Source of the DNA: GCA-002727735 sp036159515
GTDB taxonomy: Bacteria > Bacteroidota > Bacteroidia > Flavobacteriales_D > Parvicellaceae
Assembly (NCBI GenBank): GCA_036159515.1
Contig: JAYYEV010000063.1
Coordinates: 1-47,993 of the forward strand
DNA length: 47,993 bases
Direction of reading: 5' to 3'
Both the position numbers and the translations under genes were made by a program. Within the stretch, counting starts at the first letter, position 1. Each line of letters begins with the position of its first letter. Below the pieces are notes generated by a model that ran no database searches, had not been told where the DNA came from, and worked only from the letters and a program-made list of their open reading frames with translations. Shown here one piece after another: positions 32,766-41,175 of this stretch.

Positions 32766-34240
32766 AAAAAATTGCTGTCATAGGTTCAGGTTTTGCAGGC
32801 TTAACTTCTGCAATAGAGCTTGCAGCCCTAGGATATGATGTTACAGTTTATGAGAAAAATAACCAACCTGGAGGACGTGCGAGAAAACTAGAAGTTGATG
32901 GTTTTACATTTGATATGGGTCCAAGTTGGTACTGGATGCCTGATGTATTTGAGAAATTTTTTGCAAGACACGGTAAAAAACCAGAAGATTACTATACTCT
33001 TAGAAAATTAGACCCTGGTTTTTCCATAGTGTATGATAAAGAGGAGAGTCTGGTAGTTCCTGCTTCTTTTAATGAATTGGTAGAAAAGTTCGAGGCTATT
33101 GAGTCTGGAAGTGGAGAAAAGTTGAAGAAATTTATGGAAAAGGCCGCCATAAAGTATAAAATTGGTATGACTGATCTAGTTTACAAACCGTCACATTCTT
33201 TGTTTGAGTTTATAAATTTACAAGTGTTAAAGGGGCTTTTTCATTTAAATATCTTTACTAATTTTAGATCTTATGTTAGAAAGTATTTTAGTGATTCTAG
33301 ATTGGTAAGGTTAATGGAGTTTCCCGTGCTTTTTCTAGGTGCAACACCCCAAAATACCCCTGCGTTATATTCTTTAATGAATTACACTGGGTTGTATCAA
33401 GGCACCTATTACCCCATTGGTGGCTTTAATGAAGTTATTCAAGGATTAGTTGCATTAGCTACCGAAAAGGGAGTGAAAATTAACACCAATAGCGAAGTTC
33501 AAGAAGTTATCGTTAAAAACTCAAAGGCGAATGGACTAAAGGTAAATGATACTATCCATCTGTTCGATGCAGTGGTTGCGGGTGCTGATTATCATCATGT
33601 AGAACAAAAAATGTTACCCGAAAACCTTAGAAACTACTCATCTGAATATTGGGAAAACAGGGAAATGGCACCATCTAGCTTGTTGTTTTATCTAGGTGTA
33701 GATAAGAAACTTGAAAAGGTTAATCACCACACCTTATTTTTTGATGAGGATTTTGATGAGCACGCCAAAGAAATTTATGATAATCCTAGTTGGCCAAAAT
33801 CGCCCTTGTTTTACATGAGTTGTGCTTCTATTACGGATCACACTATAGCCCCTAAAGGAATGGAAAACTTAATGATCCTAATTCCTTTAGCTCCTGGACT
33901 AGATGACAGTGAAAAAATGCGCGAACATTATTTTCATATTATACTAAATCGAATTAAAGAATTAACAGGAAACGATATTGAAAAACACATTGTCTTTAAG
34001 AAGTCTTATTGTGTGAGTGATTTTGAAAAAGATTATAATGCATTTAAGGGTAATGCTTACGGTTTAGCTAACACATTACGCCAAACCGCTATACTTAAGC
34101 CAAGAATTAAAAATAAAAAGATTGAAAACTTATTTTACACAGGGCAGTTAACTGTCCCTGGACCTGGGGTGCCACCGTCCATAATATCAGGACAAATTGT
34201 GGCAATAGAGATGGATAAACACTTAAAAAAAGCGTCATGA
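32762..34240 (+). CDS. crtI: Phytoene desaturase
   Basis: CrtI converts phytoene to lycopene. The start is a TTG inside TTGA, overlapping the regulator stop; no in-frame ATG fits the N-terminal FAD motif KKIAVIGSGFAGLTSAIELAALG (residues 2-24). The 492 residues include PGGRARKLEVDGFTFDMGPSWYWMPDVFE (about 42-70), TYYPIGGFNEVIQGL and the C-terminal FYTGQLTVPGPGVPPSIISGQ typical of CrtI-type desaturases. It overlaps crtB by four bases. The use of TTG may set a lower level for this enzyme. Confidence 0.94.
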   Translation: MKKIAVIGSGFAGLTSAIELAALGYDVTVYEKNNQPGGRARKLEVDGFTFDMGPSWYWMPDVFEKFFARHGKKPEDYYTLRKLDPGFSIVYDKEESLVVPASFNELVEKFEAIESGSGEKLKKFMEKAAIKYKIGMTDLVYKPSHSLFEFINLQVLKGLFHLNIFTNFRSYVRKYFSDSRLVRLMEFPVLFLGATPQNTPALYSLMNYTGLYQGTYYPIGGFNEVIQGLVALATEKGVKINTNSEVQEVIVKNSKANGLKVNDTIHLFDAVVAGADYHHVEQKMLPENLRNYSSEYWENREMAPSSLLFYLGVDKKLEKVNHHTLFFDEDFDEHAKEIYDNPSWPKSPLFYMSCASITDHTIAPKGMENLMILIPLAPGLDDSEKMREHYFHIILNRIKELTGNDIEKHIVFKKSYCVSDFEKDYNAFKGNAYGLANTLRQTAILKPRIKNKKIENLFYTGQLTVPGPGVPPSIISGQIVAIEMDKHLKKAS

Positions 34241-35073
34241 TAGAACTTTACCACACCATTTCAAATAATGCTAGTAAAAACATAACTCGTACATACAGTA
34301 CTAGTTTTTCGTTTGGAATAACTTTACTAGATAAATCCATACACAATGCTATATATGCCATATACGGTTTTGTAAGAGTTGCAGATGAAATTGTAGATAC
34401 ATTTCATGATTTTCCTAAGGAAGAAATTCTTGAAGAATTTAAAAAAGATACCTACAAAGCGCTAGATCGTGGTATTAGTGTAAATCCAGTTTTGCATGCT
34501 TTTCAAAGGGTTGTCAATGAGTATAACATAGATCGTGCTCTTATTGATAAATTTCTCGAGAGTATGGAGAAAGATCTTAATGAAATTACTTATTCTAGCT
34601 TAGCATATGATGATTATATAGTTGGTTCTGCAGAAGTTGTTGGTTTAATGTGTCTAATGGTTTTTGTAAATGGGGATAAAACGCTATATGATGAATTAGA
34701 AGATCCTGCAAGAAGACTAGGTGCGGCTTTCCAAAAAGTTAACTTTTTAAGAGATGTAAAAGCAGATTTTGAAGATCTTGGAAGAAGTTATTTTCCAGGT
34801 GTTAATTTGACTAATTTTACTCATATCGAAAAATTGAAAATTGAAGCCGATATCGCTGAAGATTTTCATTTTGCATTAGAAGGTATAAAGAAATTACCTT
34901 CCTCATCTAAGCTTGGAGTTTATGTGGCTTACAGATATTACATGTCTTTATTTAAAAAGATTAAAAGTGTGCCTTCAGAAAGACTAATGCATGAAAGAAT
35001 AAGAGTAGCTAACTCAAAAAAATTGTATATTACATTCAAGTCTTATTGTAGAAATCAACTGAATTGGATTTAA
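34237..35073 (+). CDS. crtB: Phytoene synthase
   Basis: CrtB joins two geranylgeranyl diphosphates to make phytoene. The 278-residue protein has the start region ARTYSTSFSFGITLL-like motif (KNITRTYSTSFSFG, about 14-27), the first aspartate-rich motif RVADEIVDT (about 47-55) and the second, FLRDVKADFEDLGRSYFP (about 170-187). The GGPP synthase that supplies substrate is not in the window. It overlaps both neighbours, crtI by four and crtZ by ten bases. Confidence 0.95.
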   Translation: MIELYHTISNNASKNITRTYSTSFSFGITLLDKSIHNAIYAIYGFVRVADEIVDTFHDFPKEEILEEFKKDTYKALDRGISVNPVLHAFQRVVNEYNIDRALIDKFLESMEKDLNEITYSSLAYDDYIVGSAEVVGLMCLMVFVNGDKTLYDELEDPARRLGAAFQKVNFLRDVKADFEDLGRSYFPGVNLTNFTHIEKLKIEADIAEDFHFALEGIKKLPSSSKLGVYVAYRYYMSLFKKIKSVPSERLMHERIRVANSKKLYITFKSYCRNQLNWI

Positions 35074-35519
35074 CGAACACACTAATATTTTTTTCTGTAT
35101 TTTTTTTTATGGAGTTTGTGGCTTGGTTCACACACAAATATGTGATGCATGGTTTTCTATGGTATTTTCATAGAGACCATCATACAAGAGATAATAAAGG
35201 TGTTTTTGAAAAAAATGATTTCTTCTTTTTAATCTTTGCTATTCCAGGTTCCTTTTTTATGATGTATGGAATTCACATAGGTATTGTATATTTTCCTTTT
35301 TGGATAGGTTTAGGTATTACGGTTTATGGGGCAGCCTATTTTTTTGTTCATGATTTATTTATTCACCAAAGAATTAAGGTGTTAAAGAACACCAAAAACA
35401 AATATCTACTAGGTATTAGAAGAGGTCACAAGGTACATCACAAAAAACTTACCAAGCAGGACGGAGAATGTTTTGGGATGTTATTAGTCCCCTTTAAATA
35501 TTTCAAATTGTATAAATAA
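35064..35519 (+). CDS. crtZ: Beta-carotene hydroxylase
   Basis: CrtZ is a membrane di-iron hydroxylase that turns beta-carotene into zeaxanthin. The start is TTG at 35064, ten bases inside crtB; the next ATG (35109) would remove most of the first membrane helix. All four histidine motifs are present: HKYVMH, HRDHH, HDLFIH and HKVHH. Length is 151 residues. The product with the other operon genes should be zeaxanthin; no ketolase or glucosyltransferase is linked. Confidence 0.93.
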   Translation: MDLTNTLIFFSVFFFMEFVAWFTHKYVMHGFLWYFHRDHHTRDNKGVFEKNDFFFLIFAIPGSFFMMYGIHIGIVYFPFWIGLGITVYGAAYFFVHDLFIHQRIKVLKNTKNKYLLGIRRGHKVHHKKLTKQDGECFGMLLVPFKYFKLYK

Positions 35520-35521
35520 AT

Positions 35522-36214
35522 ATGGATGCCTATTTGTACCTGATAATTAACGTATCAGCTATTGTAATTCCTTTTATTTTTTCATTTCACAAGAAGCTAA
35601 ATTTCCACCATCACTTTAAAAGCTTTTTGATAGGTTTTTTATTCATGTTTCCACTTTTTATTGTCTGGGATATATATTTCACTAAAATTGGTGTTTGGGG
35701 TTTTAATAGCGATTACCTAATGGGTCTTTCATTTTACAATCTACCTATAGAAGAATGTCTGTTTTTTTTATGTATTCCTTTTAGTTGTGTTTTCACTTAT
35801 CATGTTGTACTTACGCTTTCTAAAAATAAATCTGATTTTAAATCTAAAAAATGGTCTGTAGTGGTTAGCATTATATTTTTACTTTTTGGTATGATTCATT
35901 TAAATAAAATGTACACCAATACCACATTTATCTTACTTGCTATTGCGATTTTAATCGCTCCTTATTTTGTAAATATGAGAGTGTTTTTAAAAACGTTTTT
36001 GATTTTGCAAATTCCATTTTGCATGGTGAATGGCTTGCTTACAGGTTCTTTAATTGAGAATCAAGTAGTATGGTATAATAACAATGAAAACCTATCTTTT
36101 AGATTAGGGACCATTCCTGTCGAAGATGTGTTTTATGCATTGCTTATGCTTTTGCTTGTCATGATAGGATACCAGTTTAGTTTAAATAAAAAAAAGGAAA
36201 CCCCCACTTTTTAA
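35522..36214 (+). CDS. Lycopene cyclase, fused heterodimeric (CrtYcd-like) type
   Basis: The 230-residue integral membrane protein has about seven hydrophobic helices. It contains two copies of the lycopene cyclase domain. Each carries a PxE[E/D] motif: LPIEECLFF (about 75-83) and IPVEDVFYAL (about 200-209). This corresponds to a fusion of the CrtYc and CrtYd subunits found in actinobacteria. It should cyclise lycopene to beta-carotene, the substrate for CrtZ. It starts two bases after crtZ and is the last gene of the operon. Confidence 0.88.
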   Translation: MDAYLYLIINVSAIVIPFIFSFHKKLNFHHHFKSFLIGFLFMFPLFIVWDIYFTKIGVWGFNSDYLMGLSFYNLPIEECLFFLCIPFSCVFTYHVVLTLSKNKSDFKSKKWSVVVSIIFLLFGMIHLNKMYTNTTFILLAIAILIAPYFVNMRVFLKTFLILQIPFCMVNGLLTGSLIENQVVWYNNNENLSFRLGTIPVEDVFYALLMLLLVMIGYQFSLNKKKETPTF

Positions 36215-36251
36215 TTGATTCTTAATAACTCAAAAAATTAGTTTTTCATTA

Positions 36252-36998
36252 TCAAAAAATGATAGAATTTATTTTTTCATCAAAAAGCACATCGTAAGAT
36301 AAGCTACCTAGCACCCCTCCCACAAATGGACCAACAACAGGAATCCAAGAATAACTCCAATCAGACGAACCTTTTCCTTTTATTGGAAGTAAAAAATGCA
36401 TTATCCTTGGACCAACGTCTCTTGCTGGATTGATAGCATAACCTGTAGTACCTCCCAAGCATAATCCAATAGTGACTACGATTAGTCCAACCACAATTGG
36501 GTTTAGTCCTTCAGTGAATTCATTTGAACCAATTGCTCTAAGAAGAAATAATAAAATAAAGGTTCCCATAACCTCACTAAGCAAATTTGAAAATGAATTT
36601 TTTATAGCTGGACTTGTTGCGAAAACCGCTAATTTTTTGTCACTTTCAGGAGTTTTGTCCCAATGGGGTAAGTAATGGATATACACCATTATCGAGCCTA
36701 ACATGGCCCCCAATAACTGTCCTGTGAAATAGTAGGGGACATCGCTCCAGCCTTTAAATTGTTCATTAAATTCTCCAGAAACGGCAAGTCCTAAGGTAAC
36801 GGCTGGATTAATATGTGCTCCACTTACACTCCCTACTGCATAAATAGCCATTGTAACAGCTAAACCCCAAGCCAATGTAATGATAATCCAACCTGAACCT
36901 TTTGCCTTAGAGAAAGATAACAGATCGCCAGCTACAACTCCGCAACCTAGGTAGATTAATATAAATGTTCCTAGAACTTCTGCTAAAAAGATAGACAT
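36252..36998 (-). CDS. Aquaglyceroporin (MIP family)
   Basis: The 248-residue channel has six membrane helices and the two half-helix motifs HINPAVTLG (about 62-70) and INPARDVGPR (about 190-199). The Asp after the second NPAR is the glycerol-facilitator signature; water-specific aquaporins usually have Ser. Such channels pass glycerol and also neutral arsenite. The gene is 14 bases downstream of arsC in the same direction, an arrangement that resembles the AqpS/ArsC arsenic route of Sinorhizobium meliloti. Confidence 0.9.
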   Translation of the reverse strand: MSIFLAEVLGTFILIYLGCGVVAGDLLSFSKAKGSGWIIITLAWGLAVTMAIYAVGSVSGAHINPAVTLGLAVSGEFNEQFKGWSDVPYYFTGQLLGAMLGSIMVYIHYLPHWDKTPESDKKLAVFATSPAIKNSFSNLLSEVMGTFILLFLLRAIGSNEFTEGLNPIVVGLIVVTIGLCLGGTTGYAINPARDVGPRIMHFLLPIKGKGSSDWSYSWIPVVGPFVGGVLGSLSYDVLFDEKINSIIF

Positions 36999-37012
36999 AT
37001 TATAGTTTTAAT

Positions 37013-37468
37013 TTATTCAATAAATATACTCTTCAAATATGGTAATGCAAAGAGCTCAATTTCATCTCGGCAATTTCTGAAACAGTCTTTAATATAATTT
37101 TCATGTCCATTCATTTTTGAAGGATCTTTAAAGTTTTTGTGAAAGTGTATCGCATCCTTAAGGTAAATAGGGCATGATTCATTGGCATGGTCACAAACAG
37201 TTAGTACGTATGAAAATTTCATATGATTAAACTCTTCTATTTTATTAGAACTGTGCTTACTTATGTCAATTCCAATTTCTTGCATGGTTTCAATGGCTCT
37301 TGGATTAACCCCTTCAGCTTTGATACCTGCACTGTAAATATTTATATCCCAATCATTTAAATCACAAAAATATCTTAAAAACCCTTCTGTAATTTGACTC
37401 CTACAGCTGTTTCCTGTACATAAAACTAATAAATTTAATTTTTCATCTTTAATTGTATTCATGTACAT
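37013..37468 (-). CDS. arsC: Arsenate reductase, thioredoxin-coupled (LMW phosphatase fold)
   Basis: The 151-residue protein has the low-molecular-weight tyrosine phosphatase fold. The catalytic loop CTGNSCRS holds Cys17 and the redox pair is Cys92/Cys99 in VCDHANESCP, with the seven-residue spacing of thioredoxin-linked ArsC. It reduces arsenate to arsenite. ATG 37462 (two codons in) is an equally good start. No ArsR, ArsB or Acr3 gene is adjacent; the exit route is probably the aquaglyceroporin encoded next to it. Confidence 0.9.
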   Translation of the reverse strand: MYMNTIKDEKLNLLVLCTGNSCRSQITEGFLRYFCDLNDWDINIYSAGIKAEGVNPRAIETMQEIGIDISKHSSNKIEEFNHMKFSYVLTVCDHANESCPIYLKDAIHFHKNFKDPSKMNGHENYIKDCFRNCRDEIELFALPYLKSIFIE

Positions 37469-37505
37469 AATTTTACCTTAAAAACTTTGTAATATTGCAA
37501 TTATA

Positions 37506-38549
37506 ATGAAGATAAGAACTCCCTTTCAGTTTACCATTTTGTTATCTTTTTTAGGTGCCTTATTGTTAAATCTACTCACTTATCTTTTTCTTGAAAACTA
37601 TTTGGAGCAGAAGCAACCATTGTCTACATATGTACTCTTTTTCTTATCCTCTTTTTTATCCGTAGCAATTTTGGTATACTTCTTATTAGAATCATTTATA
37701 AATCAAAAGATAAGGTTGCTTTACAGAATGATTCAAAATTATAAGTTGTCAAAAAATGAGATAAACATCAATATGAAAGAAGATGTGCTTTCTGCAAGCG
37801 AAACAGACATATTTAAGTGGGTAAAAACAAATAGGGCTGAATTTGCCAAATTGAAACAAGAAGAAAAATTTAGAAGAGAATTTATTGGTAATCTGGCACA
37901 TGAACTAAAAACACCCATATTTAGCATTCAGGGATATATCTTAACGCTTCTTGAGGGAGGCATTGATGATAAGAATGTAAATAGAAAATTTTTAAATATT
38001 GCACTAAACGGGGTAGAAAGAATGAATCAGATTATTTCTGATCTTGATATGATTACAAAATTCGAGTCTGAGAGAGTTGACATGGAATTCAAAGAAAATG
38101 ATTTGGTGTTAATTTGTGAAGATATAATGGATAGCTTAGCCTTGAAGGCAAAAGAAAAACAAGTCACCATTCAATTTTCTAAAAACTACGATAGTGCTAT
38201 TAATGTATTATGTGACAAATCTAAAATAAGTCAAGTATTTCAAAATTTGATTGTGAATGCAGTGAATTATTCTGAGAACAACAGCATAGTTTCTATTCGT
38301 TTTATCAATCTTGGAAAAAATATTTTAATAGAAATTGAGGACGAAGGAATAGGTATTGATGAGAAACATCTAAGTAGATTATTCGAGCGCTTTTACAGAG
38401 TAGATAAAAGTAGAGCAAGAAATGAAGGCGGTACGGGCTTAGGTTTAGCCATAGTAAAGCATATCATAGAGGCTCATGGTCATCAGATTCAAGTAAGAAG
38501 TACTGTAGGTAAGGGGTCAACCTTTTATTTTACTTTAAGTAAAGTTTAG
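37506..38549 (+). CDS. PhoR-like sensor histidine kinase
   Basis: The 347-residue protein has two membrane helices (about 8-30 and 40-62) with only a short loop between them, so there is no sizeable periplasmic sensor. A linker leads to the HisKA domain, with phospho-acceptor His132 in NLAHELKTP. The ATPase domain carries NLIVNAVNYS (N box), DEGIGI (G1), LFERFYRVD (F box) and GGTGLGLAI (G2). The gene has no response regulator on either side, so it is an orphan in this window. It is divergent to arsC. Confidence 0.92.
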   Translation: MKIRTPFQFTILLSFLGALLLNLLTYLFLENYLEQKQPLSTYVLFFLSSFLSVAILVYFLLESFINQKIRLLYRMIQNYKLSKNEININMKEDVLSASETDIFKWVKTNRAEFAKLKQEEKFRREFIGNLAHELKTPIFSIQGYILTLLEGGIDDKNVNRKFLNIALNGVERMNQIISDLDMITKFESERVDMEFKENDLVLICEDIMDSLALKAKEKQVTIQFSKNYDSAINVLCDKSKISQVFQNLIVNAVNYSENNSIVSIRFINLGKNILIEIEDEGIGIDEKHLSRLFERFYRVDKSRARNEGGTGLGLAIVKHIIEAHGHQIQVRSTVGKGSTFYFTLSKV

Positions 38550-38577
38550 TATATTGAAACAAATTAAAAATGATAGA

Positions 38578-39384
38578 ATGAAAAATTTAAAGATATTAAT
38601 AAGTCTTGTACTCATTATAGGTATAGTGAGTTGTGGAAAGAAAGGATGCATGGATCCTATGAGTCTGGCATATGATAGTGAAGCTACTAAAGACGATGGA
38701 AATTGCACTTATCCAGCTAATGAAAAGAGATCATTAGTTTTTAAATTCACTGCAACGTGGTGTAGTTATTGTGGTGAGTGGGGTGCAGAATATGTGGATA
38801 ATATTTATAATGACTTCTCTACTAGTACAGAAGTGATTTCCATTCATAGGAACGACAACTTTTCTGTAGATATTGGAGATTTTTTATTTTCTCAACTAAG
38901 TCCTCAAGGTGTTCCAGCCTTTTTTGTGGGCACTTCTGATATGGGTTACACAGGTTATGGAACAATAAATGATGCTATCCAGTCAGAACTATCAGAACAA
39001 AACGAGGTTGCTATGGCCACTTCTTTTACAACTGAATCAGGAGTGATGAATATTAAAGTACAATCACAATTATCTGACCCATCTTCCACTAATGGTTCTG
39101 ATCTTTACCTAGCAATATATCTTTTAGAGGACGGTAAAGTGGCACCACAACAGGTTGCTGGCACCGGTGAAGTTTCAGATTTTGTTCATAATCATATCCT
39201 AAGAACTGAAGCCAATGGTTCTGCATTTGGAGTTCCCATTACTTTTACAGATGGTAATAATTTAACTGAAGTAAGTGCCAATCTAGCTCCTTCTACTATA
39301 TGGACACATGAGAATCTATACCCTGTGGCAGTTATTTGGAGAATGAGTGGAAATAATTATGAGTTCGTCAACTTTACAAAATAA
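38578..39384 (+). CDS. Omp28-like thioredoxin-fold lipoprotein
   Basis: ATG 38578 gives a lipoprotein signal ending at Cys19 (GIVSC); a TTG 24 bases earlier would put polar residues in front. The segment KGCMDPMSLAYDSEATKDDGNCTY (23-45, shown here by its ends) resembles the GCxDPxAxNY...DDGSC repeat seen in many Bacteroidota surface proteins. A thioredoxin-like domain follows with FTATWCSYCGEWG (Cys62, Cys65) and a cis-proline-type GVPAFFVG. The C-terminal half matches Omp28-related proteins. It probably sits on the outer membrane; a redox role is possible. Confidence 0.75.
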   Translation: MKNLKILISLVLIIGIVSCGKKGCMDPMSLAYDSEATKDDGNCTYPANEKRSLVFKFTATWCSYCGEWGAEYVDNIYNDFSTSTEVISIHRNDNFSVDIGDFLFSQLSPQGVPAFFVGTSDMGYTGYGTINDAIQSELSEQNEVAMATSFTTESGVMNIKVQSQLSDPSSTNGSDLYLAIYLLEDGKVAPQQVAGTGEVSDFVHNHILRTEANGSAFGVPITFTDGNNLTEVSANLAPSTIWTHENLYPVAVIWRMSGNNYEFVNFTK

Positions 39385-39523
39385 CTGCGAAGCATTTTAT
39401 AAGACTTAGGTTATTATTGTTCTTTTGATTTAGTATCACACGTCTAGAGTAAGAATGGTTGTAAAGAATTGCTAGAGGGCTTATTACCTGATAGTGAAAA
39501 CTTGTTTGTCTTGTGTTATTAAG
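39385..39523. other. Intergenic region between convergent genes
   Basis: This 139-base gap is long for this genome. I find no terminator with a T-run, no tRNA and no complete gene. The plus-strand frame from 39448 to 39522 stays open for 24 codons and ends in TAA (reading ...CKELLEGLLPDSENLF...), which looks protein-like but has no start and could be a gene remnant or chance. Confidence 0.3.
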
Positions 39524-40579
39524 TTAAAGCATAGCTTTATCAAAAGCTAAACTCATTAATCCTTCATCATGCATAGGTTGAATAACAATACCAGTGTTTG
39601 CATTAATTTTTTCTAAAGAAATTTCGTCCTGTCTGATGTGAGTCACTTTTGAAATTTTACTATGGTAATTGGCTAGATACTCTTGCTCAGTCTGTCCTGG
39701 TGTGGGTATAAAAATGACTTTTTTTTCTAGAGCTGAAAAATCCATAATATTCGAATATCCAGAACGGCAAAGGATAATTTCTGAATTATTTATGGTATCT
39801 AAGAAATTATCTGTGTTTAGGTGAGCAAAAAAGTCTATGTTTTGTTTTTTGTAATTTTTTGAAAGTGGCTTACCTTGAATGATTGCACATTTTGATGGAA
39901 GTTGATGAAAAAGATTTATAATCTTAGATTCAAGAATACTTCTTTGAGGTTCTGGACCAGAAAGTACAGCAGTATATTTATATTTATACTGGTTTGATTT
40001 TTTTTCAAACTTAGAAAATCGTGATAAAGGACCTATTTTAAAACACCTGTCGTTAGTATATGAAGATAAATTTCCAGATAAGTTGATTTTTTGATTTGTA
40101 TCTGGAATCCAACAAAAGTCAAATTGATTTATATAGTTACTATTGATTTTTCTGAGAATAGGCTTAAGTACTTTAGGTCCCATAATATCAGTCTGGTGAC
40201 AAATAAAAATATTTGTAGTTTTTTTGCTTCTTAGTCCAAACCTATTATCAGAAATAATGATATCATAATTAAATTTTTCGACTAGATCATTTGCAATTTT
40301 TTCTTCTTTTTTAATTACCCAAAAAAACTTTGGAGATTGACTTAGCATTGCCCACTTTTGTGTATTTCTGCTGCTATATTTGGGGTTATAACCCAGTATC
40401 ATCTTGTGAGGTAGATTGGGAAAAACTTCAGCATATAATTTCTGTGCAATTTCATTTCCACATGTATGAACATCATGTCCACGTTCTATTAGTTTTTCAA
40501 TAATTGGCATAGTTCTAGTGATGTGACCAAGCCCCCAGTCTAATGGACCAACTAAAACTTTTTTGGTCTCTCTCTTCAA
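39524..40579 (-). CDS. MurG-like glycosyltransferase (GT-B fold)
   Basis: The 351-residue protein begins with KVLVGPLDWGLGHITRTMPIIEKLIERGHDV, a glycine-rich GT-B N-terminal motif like that of MurG. Its C-terminal part has ILCRSGYSNIMDFSALEKKVIFIPTPGQTEQEYLA (about 270-305), the donor-binding region of GT28-type enzymes. There is no signal or membrane segment. Such proteins are common in Bacteroidota next to diverse genes and I cannot name the sugar or acceptor. It overlaps engB by four bases (ATGA). Confidence 0.75.
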   Translation of the reverse strand: MKRETKKVLVGPLDWGLGHITRTMPIIEKLIERGHDVHTCGNEIAQKLYAEVFPNLPHKMILGYNPKYSSRNTQKWAMLSQSPKFFWVIKKEEKIANDLVEKFNYDIIISDNRFGLRSKKTTNIFICHQTDIMGPKVLKPILRKINSNYINQFDFCWIPDTNQKINLSGNLSSYTNDRCFKIGPLSRFSKFEKKSNQYKYKYTAVLSGPEPQRSILESKIINLFHQLPSKCAIIQGKPLSKNYKKQNIDFFAHLNTDNFLDTINNSEIILCRSGYSNIMDFSALEKKVIFIPTPGQTEQEYLANYHSKISKVTHIRQDEISLEKINANTGIVIQPMHDEGLMSLAFDKAML

Positions 40580-41175
40580 TGAAATAATTTGTTATGATCC
40601 CTGATAAACATTAAAATTTCACTACATCCCTCTTTAGAAATAGAGGAAGTGACAAAGTGAGATGGGATTTCTTCCCAAGTTTCTCTAAGTTTTTGCTGAT
40701 ACTCAGCTACTTTAGACTCTACTTCTCTTTTTTTAATTTTATCTGCTTTTGTAAAGCAAATCATAAAAGGAATTTCTTTTATGGCACAATACTCCATAAA
40801 TTCTAGGTCAATTTTCTGAGGTGAAATTCTGAGATCAATTAATAAGAATAAACAGATTAAATTTTTTCTTTTTTCTAGATACTTAAGTGTGAATTCTTGA
40901 AACGAGGCTCTTGTTTTTTTAGAAACCTTAGCGTAGCCATATCCGGGTAAATCGGCAAATAGAAAGGAATTATTAATCTTGAAATGATTAATTAATTGGG
41001 TTTTACCAGGCTTTCCAGATGTTTTAGCTAGCTTTTTATTATTGGTCAAACTGTTAATTAGAGAGGACTTCCCTACATTGGATCTACCAATGAAAGCATA
41101 CTCTGGCAAACGTAAATCTGGACATTTTCTCCAATCCGAATTACTGCAAAGAAAGTCAGCACTATGAATCTCCAT
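40576..41175 (-). CDS. engB: Ribosome biogenesis GTPase EngB (YsxC/YihA)
   Basis: EngB is a small essential GTPase for 50S assembly. The 199 residues show AFIGRSNVGKSSLINSL (G1, about 27-43), the switch region GKPGKTQLINHF, DLPGYGYAKVSK (G3, about 74-85), FTKADKIKK (G4) and VTSSISKEG (G5). The start overlaps the upstream acyltransferase gene by 14 bases. The link to lipid synthesis genes looks like simple operon packing. Confidence 0.95.
   Translation of the reverse strand: MEIHSADFLCSNSDWRKCPDLRLPEYAFIGRSNVGKSSLINSLTNNKKLAKTSGKPGKTQLINHFKINNSFLFADLPGYGYAKVSKKTRASFQEFTLKYLEKRKNLICLFLLIDLRISPQKIDLEFMEYCAIKEIPFMICFTKADKIKKREVESKVAEYQQKLRETWEEIPSHFVTSSISKEGCSEILMFIRDHNKLFH

Noticed and set aside
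36215..36251. Terminator between the lycopene cyclase and aquaporin genes
   Set aside because: Only short A/T stems are possible, with no GC-rich hairpin; I cannot support it as a real terminator.
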